Positions 1-7,462 of a stretch of 64,000 nucleotides of DNA are shown here, in pieces. This stretch comes from Flavobacterium sp. ov086 (GTDB lineage Bacteria; Bacteroidota; Bacteroidia; Flavobacteriales; Flavobacteriaceae): the NCBI RefSeq assembly GCF_900187965.1, contig NZ_FZNL01000006.1, forward strand, positions 62,001 to 126,000, in the 5' to 3' direction. The position numbers and the translations under genes were made by a program. The notes under the pieces were generated by a model, which did no database searches, was not told where the DNA came from, and saw nothing but the letters and a program-made list of their open reading frames with translations. Position 1 is the stretch's first letter; every line of letters starts with the position of its first letter.

Positions 1-518
1 GAAGCGGCAATAAAGAAGTAATCTTCAAAAGTGACGATCCAGAAAATCCTGCCTTGTTTTATTTGAACTCTGCTCCCGCACATACGCAACATCCGATCAA
101 AAAAGTAAGTTTGGCTGAAGCCAATAAATTACAACTGGGAACCATGGAAACGGCAAATCACAGAACCGTTAACCAAATGATTATTGGCGGAATCGTAACG
201 ACGTGCCAATTGCAAATGGGAATGACGGAACTAAAACCCGGAAGCGTTTGGAATACAATGCCGGCACATGTTCACGATCGTCGTATGGAAGTATATTTTT
301 ATTTGGATATTCCAGAAAATCAAGCCGTTTGTCATTTTATGGGAGAACCTCAGGAAACACGCCACATCTGGATGAATAACCATCAGGCAGTAATTTCTCC
401 GCCTTGGTCTATTCACTCGGGTTCCGGAACTTCAAATTATACTTTTATTTGGGGAATGGCGGGAGAAAATTTGGATTACGGAGATATGGATGTTTGTAAA
501 ATCACAGATTTAAGATAA
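1..518 (+). CDS. kduI: 5-dehydro-4-deoxy-D-glucuronate isomerase (KduI), 5' end outside window
   Basis: KduI isomerises 4-deoxy-L-threo-5-hexosulose uronate, the spontaneous product of unsaturated uronates, to 2,5-diketo-3-deoxygluconate in the cytoplasm. About 172 C-terminal residues are visible; the frame stays open to base 3, so the gene starts upstream (the family is near 280 residues). The metal-binding cupin motif is present as HVHDRRMEVYFY, with two His and one Glu, followed by a later His in PPWSIHSGSG, as expected for KduI zinc ligands. It ends 4 bases before kduD, so the two are surely one transcript. The identification rests on strong motif recognition; only the missing N-terminus cannot be assessed. 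Confidence 0.95.
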   Translation, partial: SGNKEVIFKSDDPENPALFYLNSAPAHTQHPIKKVSLAEANKLQLGTMETANHRTVNQMIIGGIVTTCQLQMGMTELKPGSVWNTMPAHVHDRRMEVYFYLDIPENQAVCHFMGEPQETRHIWMNNHQAVISPPWSIHSGSGTSNYTFIWGMAGENLDYGDMDVCKITDLR

Positions 519-522
519 AAAC

Positions 523-1314
523 ATGATAGATTTATTTGATATAAAAGGAAAAATTGCCCTTATCACAGGAAGTACACACGGACTGGGAATGGCAATGGCA
601 AAAGGTTTAGGCGAAGCTGGAGCGACAATTATCGTAAACGGAAATTCTTCTCAGCAAAAAATTGACGATGCTGTAAAAGAACTTCAAAACGAAGGAATAA
701 ATGCAGTTGGTTATAAATTTAATGTAACCGATGAAAAAGAAGTTATAGAAGCTGTAAAGAAAATTGAAAGTGAAGTTGGACCAATTGCTATCTTGATTAA
801 CAACGCAGGAATTATCAAAAGAATTCCATTAATCGAAATGGAAGTTGCCGATTTTAAAGAAGTAATTGATATTGATTTGGTTTCTCCGTTTATCGTTTCA
901 AAACACGTTGCCAAAGGAATGATCGAAAGACGACAAGGGAAAATCATCAACATTTGCTCGATGATGAGTGAGTTAGGCCGCAATACCGTTGGTGCTTATG
1001 CTGCAGCAAAAGGAGGTTTGAAAATGCTGACCAAAAACATGGCAACGGAATGGGCAAAATACAACGTACAAATCAACGGAATTGGTCCCGGTTATTTTGC
1101 TACCGAACAAACAAAACCGATAAGAGTTGACGGACATCCGTTTAACGATTTTATTATCAGTAGAACTCCCGCTGCAAAATGGGGTGATCCTGGTGATTTG
1201 GCCGGAGCAGCAATATTTTTATCTTCAAAAGCAAGTGACTTTGTAAACGGCCATATTTTGTATGTCGATGGCGGAATTCTGGCAACAATTGGTAAACCAT
1301 CAAACGAAAACTAA
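523..1314 (+). CDS. kduD: 2-dehydro-3-deoxy-D-gluconate 5-dehydrogenase (KduD), SDR family
   Basis: KduD reduces 2,5-diketo-3-deoxygluconate to 2-keto-3-deoxygluconate (KDG) with NAD(P)H, the step after KduI. The 263-residue protein is a classical short-chain dehydrogenase: nucleotide-binding TGSTHGLG near residue 17, NNAG near residue 92, catalytic Ser in NICSMM and Tyr159-x-x-x-Lys163 (YAAAK). Length matches the family. It follows kduI by 4 bases and precedes the DUF4861 gene by 12 bases, giving a compact operon for unsaturated uronate processing. An SDR of another specificity (gluconate 5-dehydrogenase) is the alternative, but the kduI linkage makes KduD by far the likeliest. Confidence 0.92.
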   Translation: MIDLFDIKGKIALITGSTHGLGMAMAKGLGEAGATIIVNGNSSQQKIDDAVKELQNEGINAVGYKFNVTDEKEVIEAVKKIESEVGPIAILINNAGIIKRIPLIEMEVADFKEVIDIDLVSPFIVSKHVAKGMIERRQGKIINICSMMSELGRNTVGAYAAAKGGLKMLTKNMATEWAKYNVQINGIGPGYFATEQTKPIRVDGHPFNDFIISRTPAAKWGDPGDLAGAAIFLSSKASDFVNGHILYVDGGILATIGKPSNEN

Positions 1315-1326
1315 AACCCTGAAATT

Positions 1327-2499
1327 TTGAAAAAACATCTTTTACTAACTGCAATTCTTGCAAGTTGTTTTGCTGTTCATTCGCAAAATAAAATGATAAC
1401 CGTAACTAATTCTCTCACAGTTGACAGGGAATTTGAAACGATCGAATTAACTAAAAAATCTCTTGGATTACCTTCTTCTGCAAAATTGGAGAATTATGTG
1501 ATAAAAGAATCCGGTTCAAGCAATTTTTTAGATAGTCAAGTCGTAGATACTAACGGAGACGGTACTTTTGATGTATTACTATTTCAGCCAAAAATTGCCG
1601 CTTCGTCGCAAAAAGATTTTCAGGTTTTGGTTGCTACAAATCCAGAGGCAACAAAAACGGTCAGCTGTTATTCGAGATTTGTTCCTGAAAGAATAGACGA
1701 TTATGCTTGGGAAAACAATAAAGTTGCTTTTAGAACCTATGGTCCTACTGCTCAAAAAATGGTCGAAGATCATGTTGAAGGCGGAACTTTAACCAGCGGA
1801 ATTGATGCCTGGCTAAAAAGAGTCGATTATCCAATTATCAGTAAATGGTACGAAATGGCAACTTTAAACACTGGAAGTTACCATAAAGATAATGGCGAAG
1901 GTTTGGACAATTTTCATGTTGGCGACAGTCGTGGCGTGGGCGGAATTGCCGTAAAAGTAGATAACAAATACTATTTTTCGAAGAATTTCACCACTTGGAA
2001 AACCATCACAACAGGTCCTATCCGAACCAGTTTTATCCTCACTTATGCTTCCTGGGATGCAAAAGGCAATAAAATAACCGAATCTAAACTCATTAGTCTC
2101 GATTACGGAAGTTATCTTTCTCGTTTTGAAATAAGCATTAAAGGCACTAAAGAAATCGCTGCAGGATTAACGCTTCATGACAAAAAAGGAACTATTGGAA
2201 CCAATATCAAAGAAGGTTGGTTAAGTCATTGGGAATCTCTTGACGACTCAGAATTGGGAACTGGTTTGGTAGCTCCAAAAGGTACTCTAACAGGCTTTGA
2301 TAACTATATCACAACCGATAAAGACTTAAGTAATTTATACGGAAACTTAACTGTAAAAAGCAATAAAGTAATTTATTACGTTGGTTTTGGATGGAAAAAA
2401 GGAAGTCCGTTTCAAACCAAACAAGAATGGGAAGCTTATTTGAGTTCTTTTGCTTCTAAGATAAATAATCCGCTTGTGGTTAAGGTGAAGAAGATGTAA
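1327..2499 (+). CDS. DUF4861 family exported protein
   Basis: A 390-residue protein with an N-terminal signal peptide (KKHLLLTAILASCFAVHSQN), so it is exported to the periplasm or beyond. The rest looks like a beta-rich carbohydrate-active fold and matches, by recall, the DUF4861 family commonly found beside pectin and alginate genes; its reaction is not established. The start is a TTG codon: no ATG lies in front of the signal peptide, and the first in-frame ATG would remove it. It is the third gene of the kduI-kduD operon, 12 bases after kduD, which suggests a role in handling uronate oligosaccharides. Confident as a gene, unsure of function. Confidence 0.8.
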   Translation: MKKHLLLTAILASCFAVHSQNKMITVTNSLTVDREFETIELTKKSLGLPSSAKLENYVIKESGSSNFLDSQVVDTNGDGTFDVLLFQPKIAASSQKDFQVLVATNPEATKTVSCYSRFVPERIDDYAWENNKVAFRTYGPTAQKMVEDHVEGGTLTSGIDAWLKRVDYPIISKWYEMATLNTGSYHKDNGEGLDNFHVGDSRGVGGIAVKVDNKYYFSKNFTTWKTITTGPIRTSFILTYASWDAKGNKITESKLISLDYGSYLSRFEISIKGTKEIAAGLTLHDKKGTIGTNIKEGWLSHWESLDDSELGTGLVAPKGTLTGFDNYITTDKDLSNLYGNLTVKSNKVIYYVGFGWKKGSPFQTKQEWEAYLSSFASKINNPLVVKVKKM

Positions 2500-2507
2500 A
2501 ATGTTTT

Positions 2508-2655
2508 TTGCCCGCAGGTTTGGCGGATTAAACGGGTTTTCGCGGGTTTTTCTTTAACGCAACCTTTGTCTAAGTTTTAAACTTTGACAAACGTTCAACG
2601 ATTTCAAGAAAAAAGATCAGTAAAAACCCGTTCAATCCGCCAAACCCGTGGGCAA
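2508..2655. repeat. Long imperfect inverted repeat between convergent genes
   Basis: Arms at 2508-2540 and 2622-2655 are near-complementary over roughly 30 bases and share the phrase ggcggattaaacggg with other intergenic sites in the window (11,795 and 57,605 regions). The pair would fold into a long hairpin with a loop of about 80 bases. It lies between the convergent DUF4861 and LacI-type genes, so it could end transcription from both sides, though there is no clear T-tract. Confidence 0.75.
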
Positions 2656-2662
2656 TCTCTCT

Positions 2663-3691
2663 CTAAACCGTTTTCTCAGCAGGAAAATAATTCTCTTTTA
2701 AAATAATTTCCAGTGGAATATAATGCGTGTCTTCAACAGGTTCCTGAAGCACTAATTTCTTGTATAAATGGTTTATTCCCATATAACCCTGCTCTTCGGG
2801 CCTTTGATTGATTAAGAAATCAATTACGCCTTTATTGAGGTATTCGATGTTGTCTTTTAGTAAATCATAACCAATAATTCGGACACCTTTGATATTGTTT
2901 TGTTCTAAAAATCTCGCAACGATATAGGCTCTGGAATTGGGTACAAAAACACTGTTTATACCTGCAAACATCTCCAAATTCAATTGATCGATTCCGGAAT
3001 CTTTGATCGTAACTTCTGAAAATCTGAAATTTTGAAGTTCGTTATGATCTTTAAAAAAGGAGTAAAAACCATCAATACGCTGCAGGTAAACCGATGTGCT
3101 TTCTATTTCTCTTGTAATCTTAAAAATCAAAACTTGCCTTTCGTTTTTTACGGCGAAACTAATTAATCTTCCAGCCAAATATCCGCTCTGAAAAGCATCT
3201 TGTCCTACATAAGCATGATTCTCATTGGTTTTAATATTCGAATCGATCATTACAACCGGAATATTTTTCTTTTCGTATTCATTCAAAAAACGAACTGATT
3301 CTTCATAAAAAATAGGAGCAAATAACAATCCGTCGCAATCAAATTCCAGTACTTTTTTAACCGATTCCTTAAACGAAGAAACAGTAAAATCATAAAAGAA
3401 ATAATCCAAAACAATTCCGAATTTACTGAATTCCACTGCCGCTTTTTCTATTCCGGAAATCTGACTTTTCCAATATTCCAAATCTTCGTATTTAGGCAGA
3501 AAAACAGCAAAATGAAACTTCTTATTCAGTGCCAGATTACTCGCCAGAATATTTCGCTTATAACCATATTGCTCGATTATAGCATTTACTTTATCGACAT
3601 TTTCCTGAGTCACCTGCCCACGATTATGGATAATTCTGTCAACGGTTCCCGGCGAAACATTGGCTAGTTCCGCAATTTTTTTAATCGTTAT
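2663..3691 (-). CDS. LacI-family transcriptional regulator, no canonical start codon
   Basis: Cytoplasmic sugar-responsive repressor. The DNA-binding helix-turn-helix is plain in the frame: IKKIAELANVSPGTVDRI, then a hinge near HNRGQVTQEN, then a ligand-binding domain of about 280 residues like periplasmic sugar-binding proteins. No ATG, GTG or TTG precedes the helix-turn-helix in this frame; ATA at 3691, ATC at 3694 or ATT at 3685 are the only plausible starts. The nearest canonical start is GTG at 3613, which would delete the DNA-binding domain. It lies head-to-head with kdgK, whose promoter carries a LacI-type palindrome, so it probably controls uronate genes. Either a rare start codon is used or the start was lost by mutation. 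Confidence 0.8.
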   Translation of the reverse strand: MTIKKIAELANVSPGTVDRIIHNRGQVTQENVDKVNAIIEQYGYKRNILASNLALNKKFHFAVFLPKYEDLEYWKSQISGIEKAAVEFSKFGIVLDYFFYDFTVSSFKESVKKVLEFDCDGLLFAPIFYEESVRFLNEYEKKNIPVVMIDSNIKTNENHAYVGQDAFQSGYLAGRLISFAVKNERQVLIFKITREIESTSVYLQRIDGFYSFFKDHNELQNFRFSEVTIKDSGIDQLNLEMFAGINSVFVPNSRAYIVARFLEQNNIKGVRIIGYDLLKDNIEYLNKGVIDFLINQRPEEQGYMGINHLYKKLVLQEPVEDTHYIPLEIILKENYFPAEKTV

Positions 3692-3761
3692 GATATTGAT
3701 TGTTTTTAAGTTAAAAAGATTCTGTAAGAGTGTAAAATTAATTTTTTTTATTAAAGATAAG

Positions 3762-3791
3762 TTGTTTTAGTTAACTTTTTATATACATTTG
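3762..3791 (+). promoter_or_regulatory. Bacteroidota-type promoter of kdgK (-33 TTG, -7 TACATTTG)
   Basis: TTG at 3762-3764 and TACATTTG at 3784-3791, with 19 bases between, match the TTG / TAnnTTTG consensus of the primary sigma factor in this phylum. Transcription would begin near 3797, giving a leader of about 30 bases before the kdgK ATG at 3827. Confidence 0.75.
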
Positions 3792-3799
3792 CAACAACC

Positions 3800-3813
3800 C
3801 GTGTGCGTACACG
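3800..3813. promoter_or_regulatory. Candidate LacI-type operator over the kdgK transcription start
   Basis: cgtgtgcgtacacg contains a perfect inverted repeat CGTGT/ACACG around a 4-base centre with a central CG, the usual build of LacI-family operators. It covers the predicted transcription start, so a bound repressor would block initiation. The adjacent divergent LacI-type gene is the natural partner. This is inference from position and symmetry. Confidence 0.6.
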
Positions 3814-3826
3814 TAAAATTACACCT

Positions 3827-4834
3827 ATGTCAAAAACAATCATAACTTTTGGTGAAATCCTCCTAAGACTTTCACCTCCTAACCATTCAAAACTCTATAA
3901 ATCAAGAACGTTTGAAGCACATTATGGCGGTGCTGAAGCAAATGTTGGCGCATCATTGGCCTTATTTGGATATGATGTAAAATTTGTAACCTCAGTTCCT
4001 GATAATGAATTAGGAGATTCTGCTTTAAGCGAAATGCGTTCATATGGCGTAGAACCAATTGCGGTAAAACAAGGAAAACGTTTGGGAGTTTATTATTTTG
4101 AACAAGGTGCATCTGAAAGACCGGGGAAAGTTTTATACGACAGAGACGCTTCTTCATTTGCAAATCTTAAAAAAGGAATGATCGATTGGGAAGCTATTTT
4201 CAAAGATGCTAATTGGTTTCACTGGTCTGGCATAACAGCATCATTAACTGAAGATCTGGCTATATTATCTAAAGAAGCACTCGAAGCTGCTTCAAAACTG
4301 GGATTAACCATTTCAGCCGACTTGAACTATCGTCCTACCCTATGGAATTATGGCAAAAAGGCTTCTGAAATTATGCCGGATTTGGTTCAGTATTGTGATA
4401 TTTTATTGGGTGGTACAGATGACTCTGAAACATGCCTGAATATAAAAATTGAAGAGTCAGAAAGTATTGATTCCGTTTTTAGTAAATGGAAAAAACAATT
4501 TCCAAAACTTAAGACAATTGTATCTACAATGCGTTATGATGCCAATGCTTCATCAAACACAATTGGAGCGGTTTTATGGAACGACGGAAAGTTGCTGAAA
4601 TCTAAAGAATATAAGATCTCACATATTATTGACAGAATTGGTGCAGGAGATGCATTTATGGCCGGATTAATTTATGGACTAGTGACTTGGCCACAATCAT
4701 ATCAAGAAACACTTGAATATGCTGTTGCAGCTTCCTGCCTAAAACATTCAATACCGGGAGATATTAATTTATCGAGCGTAAATGATGTTACAGCGCTTAT
4801 GAATGGTGCAAATGGCGGAAGAGTTATTCGATAA
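3827..4834 (+). CDS. kdgK: 2-keto-3-deoxygluconate kinase (KdgK), PfkB family
   Basis: Phosphorylates KDG to KDPG with ATP in the cytoplasm, the meeting point of the KduI/KduD and UxuA routes. The 335-residue protein has the PfkB sugar-kinase features: N-terminal FGEILLRLSPP, the GGAEANVGASLALFG substrate region, and the C-terminal GAGDAF motif with catalytic Asp near residue 275. I chose ATG at 3827 over the upstream GTG at 3803, because the latter lies inside the operator palindrome and close to the transcription start. It is followed by the YhcH-like and aldolase genes, which fits a KDG-to-pyruvate unit controlled from the promoter at 3762-3791. Confidence 0.92.
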   Translation: MSKTIITFGEILLRLSPPNHSKLYKSRTFEAHYGGAEANVGASLALFGYDVKFVTSVPDNELGDSALSEMRSYGVEPIAVKQGKRLGVYYFEQGASERPGKVLYDRDASSFANLKKGMIDWEAIFKDANWFHWSGITASLTEDLAILSKEALEAASKLGLTISADLNYRPTLWNYGKKASEIMPDLVQYCDILLGGTDDSETCLNIKIEESESIDSVFSKWKKQFPKLKTIVSTMRYDANASSNTIGAVLWNDGKLLKSKEYKISHIIDRIGAGDAFMAGLIYGLVTWPQSYQETLEYAVAASCLKHSIPGDINLSSVNDVTALMNGANGGRVIR

Positions 4835-5032
4835 TTTATTTGCCCACCGATTAAACGGATTTCACTGATTATTTTAATACAATAGGAACCTGCTTTTTTT
4901 TTCTAAAAGATGATACAAAATGCAACACTAATTTTTAACATTCGACTACAATATTTTAGAAAAAATGAAACACTTATTTAAGTTTAAACTTCTACCTTTC
5001 TGTGTATTAACTTAAAGTATAAAAACAAAAAA

Positions 5033-5482
5033 ATGATAGTAGATTCATTACACAACGCAAAAAAATATTATGATTTACACCCCAATTTTCGAAAGGCATT
5101 TGAATATGTCCAACAGAATGATATTTCGGCTCTTGAAGAAGGCACTTTTGAAATTGCAGAAGGTTTAAAAGTAATTGTAATTGTTGGTGAAGGAACAACC
5201 CGGGATGAAAGTATCAAAGGTTTTGAATGTCATGATCAGAATATTGACATTCAGATTTCGATAAAAGGACCGGAAACTTTTGCCTGGAAACCAAGAGAAA
5301 AATGTATTAGCCCAAACGGGGATTATAGTAACGAAAGAGACGTTCGGTTTTTTCATGATAAACCGGATATGTTTTTTCAATTACAAGGAGAGCAATTTGC
5401 AATATTATTTCCCGAAGATGTTCACGCAGCCATGATTGGCGAAGGATTACTGAAAAAAATAGTGATTAAAGTTAAAATATAA
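5033..5482 (+). CDS. YhcH/YjgK/YiaL family protein (sugar anomerase-like)
   Basis: A 149-residue cytoplasmic beta-sandwich protein of the YhcH/YjgK/YiaL (DUF386) family, relatives of EbgC and NanQ. Family marks are FECHDQNIDIQISIKGPE in the middle and FAILFPEDVHAAMIGEG near the C-terminus, which carry the acidic and His residues that bind metal. Members are thought to interconvert sugar anomers or open the ring of uronates and sialic acids. It sits 4 bases before the KDPG aldolase gene and about 200 bases after kdgK, so it probably speeds a non-enzymatic ring step in uronate catabolism. The exact substrate is unknown. Confidence 0.82.
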   Translation: MIVDSLHNAKKYYDLHPNFRKAFEYVQQNDISALEEGTFEIAEGLKVIVIVGEGTTRDESIKGFECHDQNIDIQISIKGPETFAWKPREKCISPNGDYSNERDVRFFHDKPDMFFQLQGEQFAILFPEDVHAAMIGEGLLKKIVIKVKI

Positions 5483-5486
5483 AGTC

Positions 5487-6167
5487 ATGAAAACAATTCA
5501 AAACACGATTGAAATTATTTCGGAACAAGGGATTTTGCCTTTGTATTTTAATACTGATGAAAATATTAGTATTGAAGTTTTACGCTCACTTTACAGAACT
5601 GGAATCAGAGCTGTAGAATACACCAACAGAGGTTCGCAAGCTTTGTCGAATTTTAAGAAAATGGTTGCTGTTAGAAATGCCGAAATGCCTGAAATGTTGT
5701 TGGGAATTGGCACCATAAAAAATTTGGATCAGGCAAAAGAATTTCAAGCCATTGGAGCTGACTTTTTTGTTAGTCCGGGTTTTGTTCCTGAGGTTTCAGA
5801 TTTCTTAAAAAGTAAAGAAATATTATACTGCCCAGGTTGTATGACGCCAACAGAAATTATTGCTGCTGAAAATGCCGGAATAAAGTTGATTAAACTTTTT
5901 CCGGGAAATATACTAAGCCCTGAATTTTTGAGCAGCATAAAAGACATTTTTCCATCGCTTTATTTTATGACAACCGGCGGTGTCGAATCAAATTACACAA
6001 ACATTAATAGTTGGTTTACTGCAGGAGCTTCGGCTGTTGGAATGGGAAGTCAGCTTATTAGTAAAAAACGCATGCAGGACGGAGATTTCACTCTGATTGA
6101 AAACGAAGTTAAAAAAGCGATTGAAATCGTTCAGATTATAAAAAACGAAAAGAAAGCTGTTGTATAG
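5487..6167 (+). CDS. 2-dehydro-3-deoxy-phosphogluconate (KDPG) aldolase
   Basis: Splits KDPG into pyruvate and glyceraldehyde-3-phosphate, the final step of the uronate route. The 226-residue class I aldolase shows the catalytic Glu in RAVEYTNRG, the GIGTIKN strand, PGCMTPTEI, and the Schiff-base Lys in IKLIKLFPG (about residue 136, near the position known for Eda enzymes), then TGGVESN for phosphate binding. Length is typical of KdgA/Eda. It starts 4 bases after the YhcH-like gene and is followed by a strong hairpin at 6176-6218, so kdgK-yhcH-aldolase looks like one unit. It may also act on 4-hydroxy-2-oxoglutarate, as relatives do. Confidence 0.92.
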   Translation: MKTIQNTIEIISEQGILPLYFNTDENISIEVLRSLYRTGIRAVEYTNRGSQALSNFKKMVAVRNAEMPEMLLGIGTIKNLDQAKEFQAIGADFFVSPGFVPEVSDFLKSKEILYCPGCMTPTEIIAAENAGIKLIKLFPGNILSPEFLSSIKDIFPSLYFMTTGGVESNYTNINSWFTAGASAVGMGSQLISKKRMQDGDFTLIENEVKKAIEIVQIIKNEKKAVV

Positions 6168-6175
6168 TTAAATCA

Positions 6176-6218
6176 TAGAAACATAGTTTTTTTTGCGAAT
6201 TGAAAAACTATGTTTCTA
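6176..6218. terminator. Strong hairpin after the aldolase gene
   Basis: TAGAAACATAGTTTTT at 6176-6191 pairs perfectly with 6203-6218, a 16-bp stem with an 11-base loop, directly behind the KDPG aldolase stop codon. There is no T-tract after it on the + strand, so it may slow or stabilise the transcript rather than end it fully. Confidence 0.55.
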
Positions 6219-6274
6219 CTTAAAAAAGAAAATCATTCCATAGAATCAAGTTGGAAAAAATCATAAAAATAAAT

Positions 6275-7087
6275 ATGGATTCAATACTTAATCTTAAAGG
6301 TAAAATTGCACTTATAACTGGCGGTGCCGGAGTATTGGGAAGTAATTTTGCAAATGTTTTGGCTAAACAAGGCGTTATCACAGGAATCGTTTCACAATCT
6401 ATTGAAAAAGCCAATAAAACTGTAAAAGCAATTGAACAAAATGGCGGACAAGCTTTTGCGATTCAGGCGAATGTTTTAAACAAAGAAGAACTTGAAAAAG
6501 CCAAAGATTTGATCGTAGAAAAATATGGTCGTCTTGACATCTTAATCAATGCTGCGGGCGGAAATATGCCCGGTGCGACGATAAGTCCCGATCAGGCGAT
6601 TTATGATATGCAAGTTGATGATTTGCAAAAAGTTGTCGATCTAAATATTATTGGTACAATGTTGCCGTCACAAGTATTCTCAGAACTTTTTGCCAAACAA
6701 AAACAAGGAATCATTATCAATATTTCATCGGCATCAGCACAAAGACCATTGACGAGAGTTGTGGGATATTCGGCTTCAAAAGCGGCTATTGATAATTTCA
6801 CGCAATGGATGTCGGTTGAATTAGCTTCGAAATATGGTGAAGGAATCCGTGTGAATGCTATTTCTCCTGGCTTTTTTATAGGAGAACAAAACAAAGCTTT
6901 ATTATTGACTCCGGATGGAAAATTAACGCCTCGAGGCGGAAAAATTATCGATCATACTCCAATGGGAAGATTTGGAAAACCGGAAGATATTGATGGTGCG
7001 CTTTTATTTTTATGCAGCGATATGTCAAAATTTGTAACGGGAACGATTATCAAAGTTGATGGAGGATTTTCGGCATCGAGTATTTAG
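6275..7087 (+). CDS. SDR-family fructuronate reductase (D-mannonate oxidoreductase)
   Basis: Likely reduces D-fructuronate to D-mannonate, between UxaC and UxuA. The protein is a short-chain dehydrogenase of about 270 residues: ITGGAGVLGSNFA near the N-terminus, NAAGGNMPGATISPD in the middle, catalytic Ser in NISSASA and Tyr165-x-x-x-Lys169 (YSASK), and a DGGFSASS end. The insertion after NAAGG is typical, by recall, of the SDR that replaces the unrelated mannitol-dehydrogenase-type UxuB in Bacteroidota. I chose ATG at 6275 instead of the TTG at 6251. Its place just before uxuA and uxaC supports the assignment; a different sugar-acid reductase is possible. Confidence 0.8.
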   Translation: MDSILNLKGKIALITGGAGVLGSNFANVLAKQGVITGIVSQSIEKANKTVKAIEQNGGQAFAIQANVLNKEELEKAKDLIVEKYGRLDILINAAGGNMPGATISPDQAIYDMQVDDLQKVVDLNIIGTMLPSQVFSELFAKQKQGIIINISSASAQRPLTRVVGYSASKAAIDNFTQWMSVELASKYGEGIRVNAISPGFFIGEQNKALLLTPDGKLTPRGGKIIDHTPMGRFGKPEDIDGALLFLCSDMSKFVTGTIIKVDGGFSASSI

Positions 7088-7462
7088 AATCTGATTTCGA
7101 CGTTTCCTGCAAGGTTTTGAAAACCTTGTAGGTATACAACAAGTTTGTCATACTAAGGCTTAATTTTTACCGCAAAGTGTACAAAGGTTTACGCAAAGTT
7201 CACGAAGCTTTGTCTTTATTCTCCTTGCTTTGAGATCGCTGAGGGATTGTGAAAAAACAAGAAAAAGTTCTTATGAAAACAGATGCCCTAGCCCCGATAG
7301 AAGTGGAAATCCTTTTGTGGCGGGGTTCGCCACAAAAGATTGAAACGATAGCGGGATTAGCTCCTAAATAAAAATTACTAAAAAATTCATACCTACAAGG
7401 TTTTGTCCCGAAGCTTCGGGATTGCAGAACAAAAAATAAAAACAAAAAAATAAGTCAAAAAA
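7088..7462. other. 375-base intergenic region, repeat-rich
   Basis: Between the SDR gene and uxuA. It contains a partly palindromic stretch (gttttgaaaaccttgtagg near 7113 and cctacaaggttttg near 7392, complementary arms about 280 bases apart), a cgcaaag-type repeat near 7170-7205, the structured element at 7284-7365 and a small palindrome cccgaagcttcggg near 7408. I see no gene. Confidence 0.7.
7284..7365 (+). ncRNA. Structured intergenic element, copy 1 (possibly Flavo-1-like)
   Basis: Begins gccctagccccgatag and ends tagcgggattagctcct, with an inner perfect hairpin CTTTTGTGGCG / CGCCACAAAAG around ggggtt. The outer parts (ccccgata and tagcggg) can also pair. A second copy lies on the - strand at 61,533-61,677. 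From memory this resembles the Flavo-1 RNA motif described in flavobacteria; that match is not verified. It lies about 100 bases before uxuA on the same strand. Confidence 0.5.

Noticed and set aside
3803..3826. Upstream GTG start for kdgK
   Set aside because: It falls in the operator palindrome only a few bases from the predicted transcription start, and adds residues not seen in the family.
4964..5014. 16-codon frame before the YhcH-like gene
   Set aside because: Too short, AT-rich, and no supporting start signal; probably chance.
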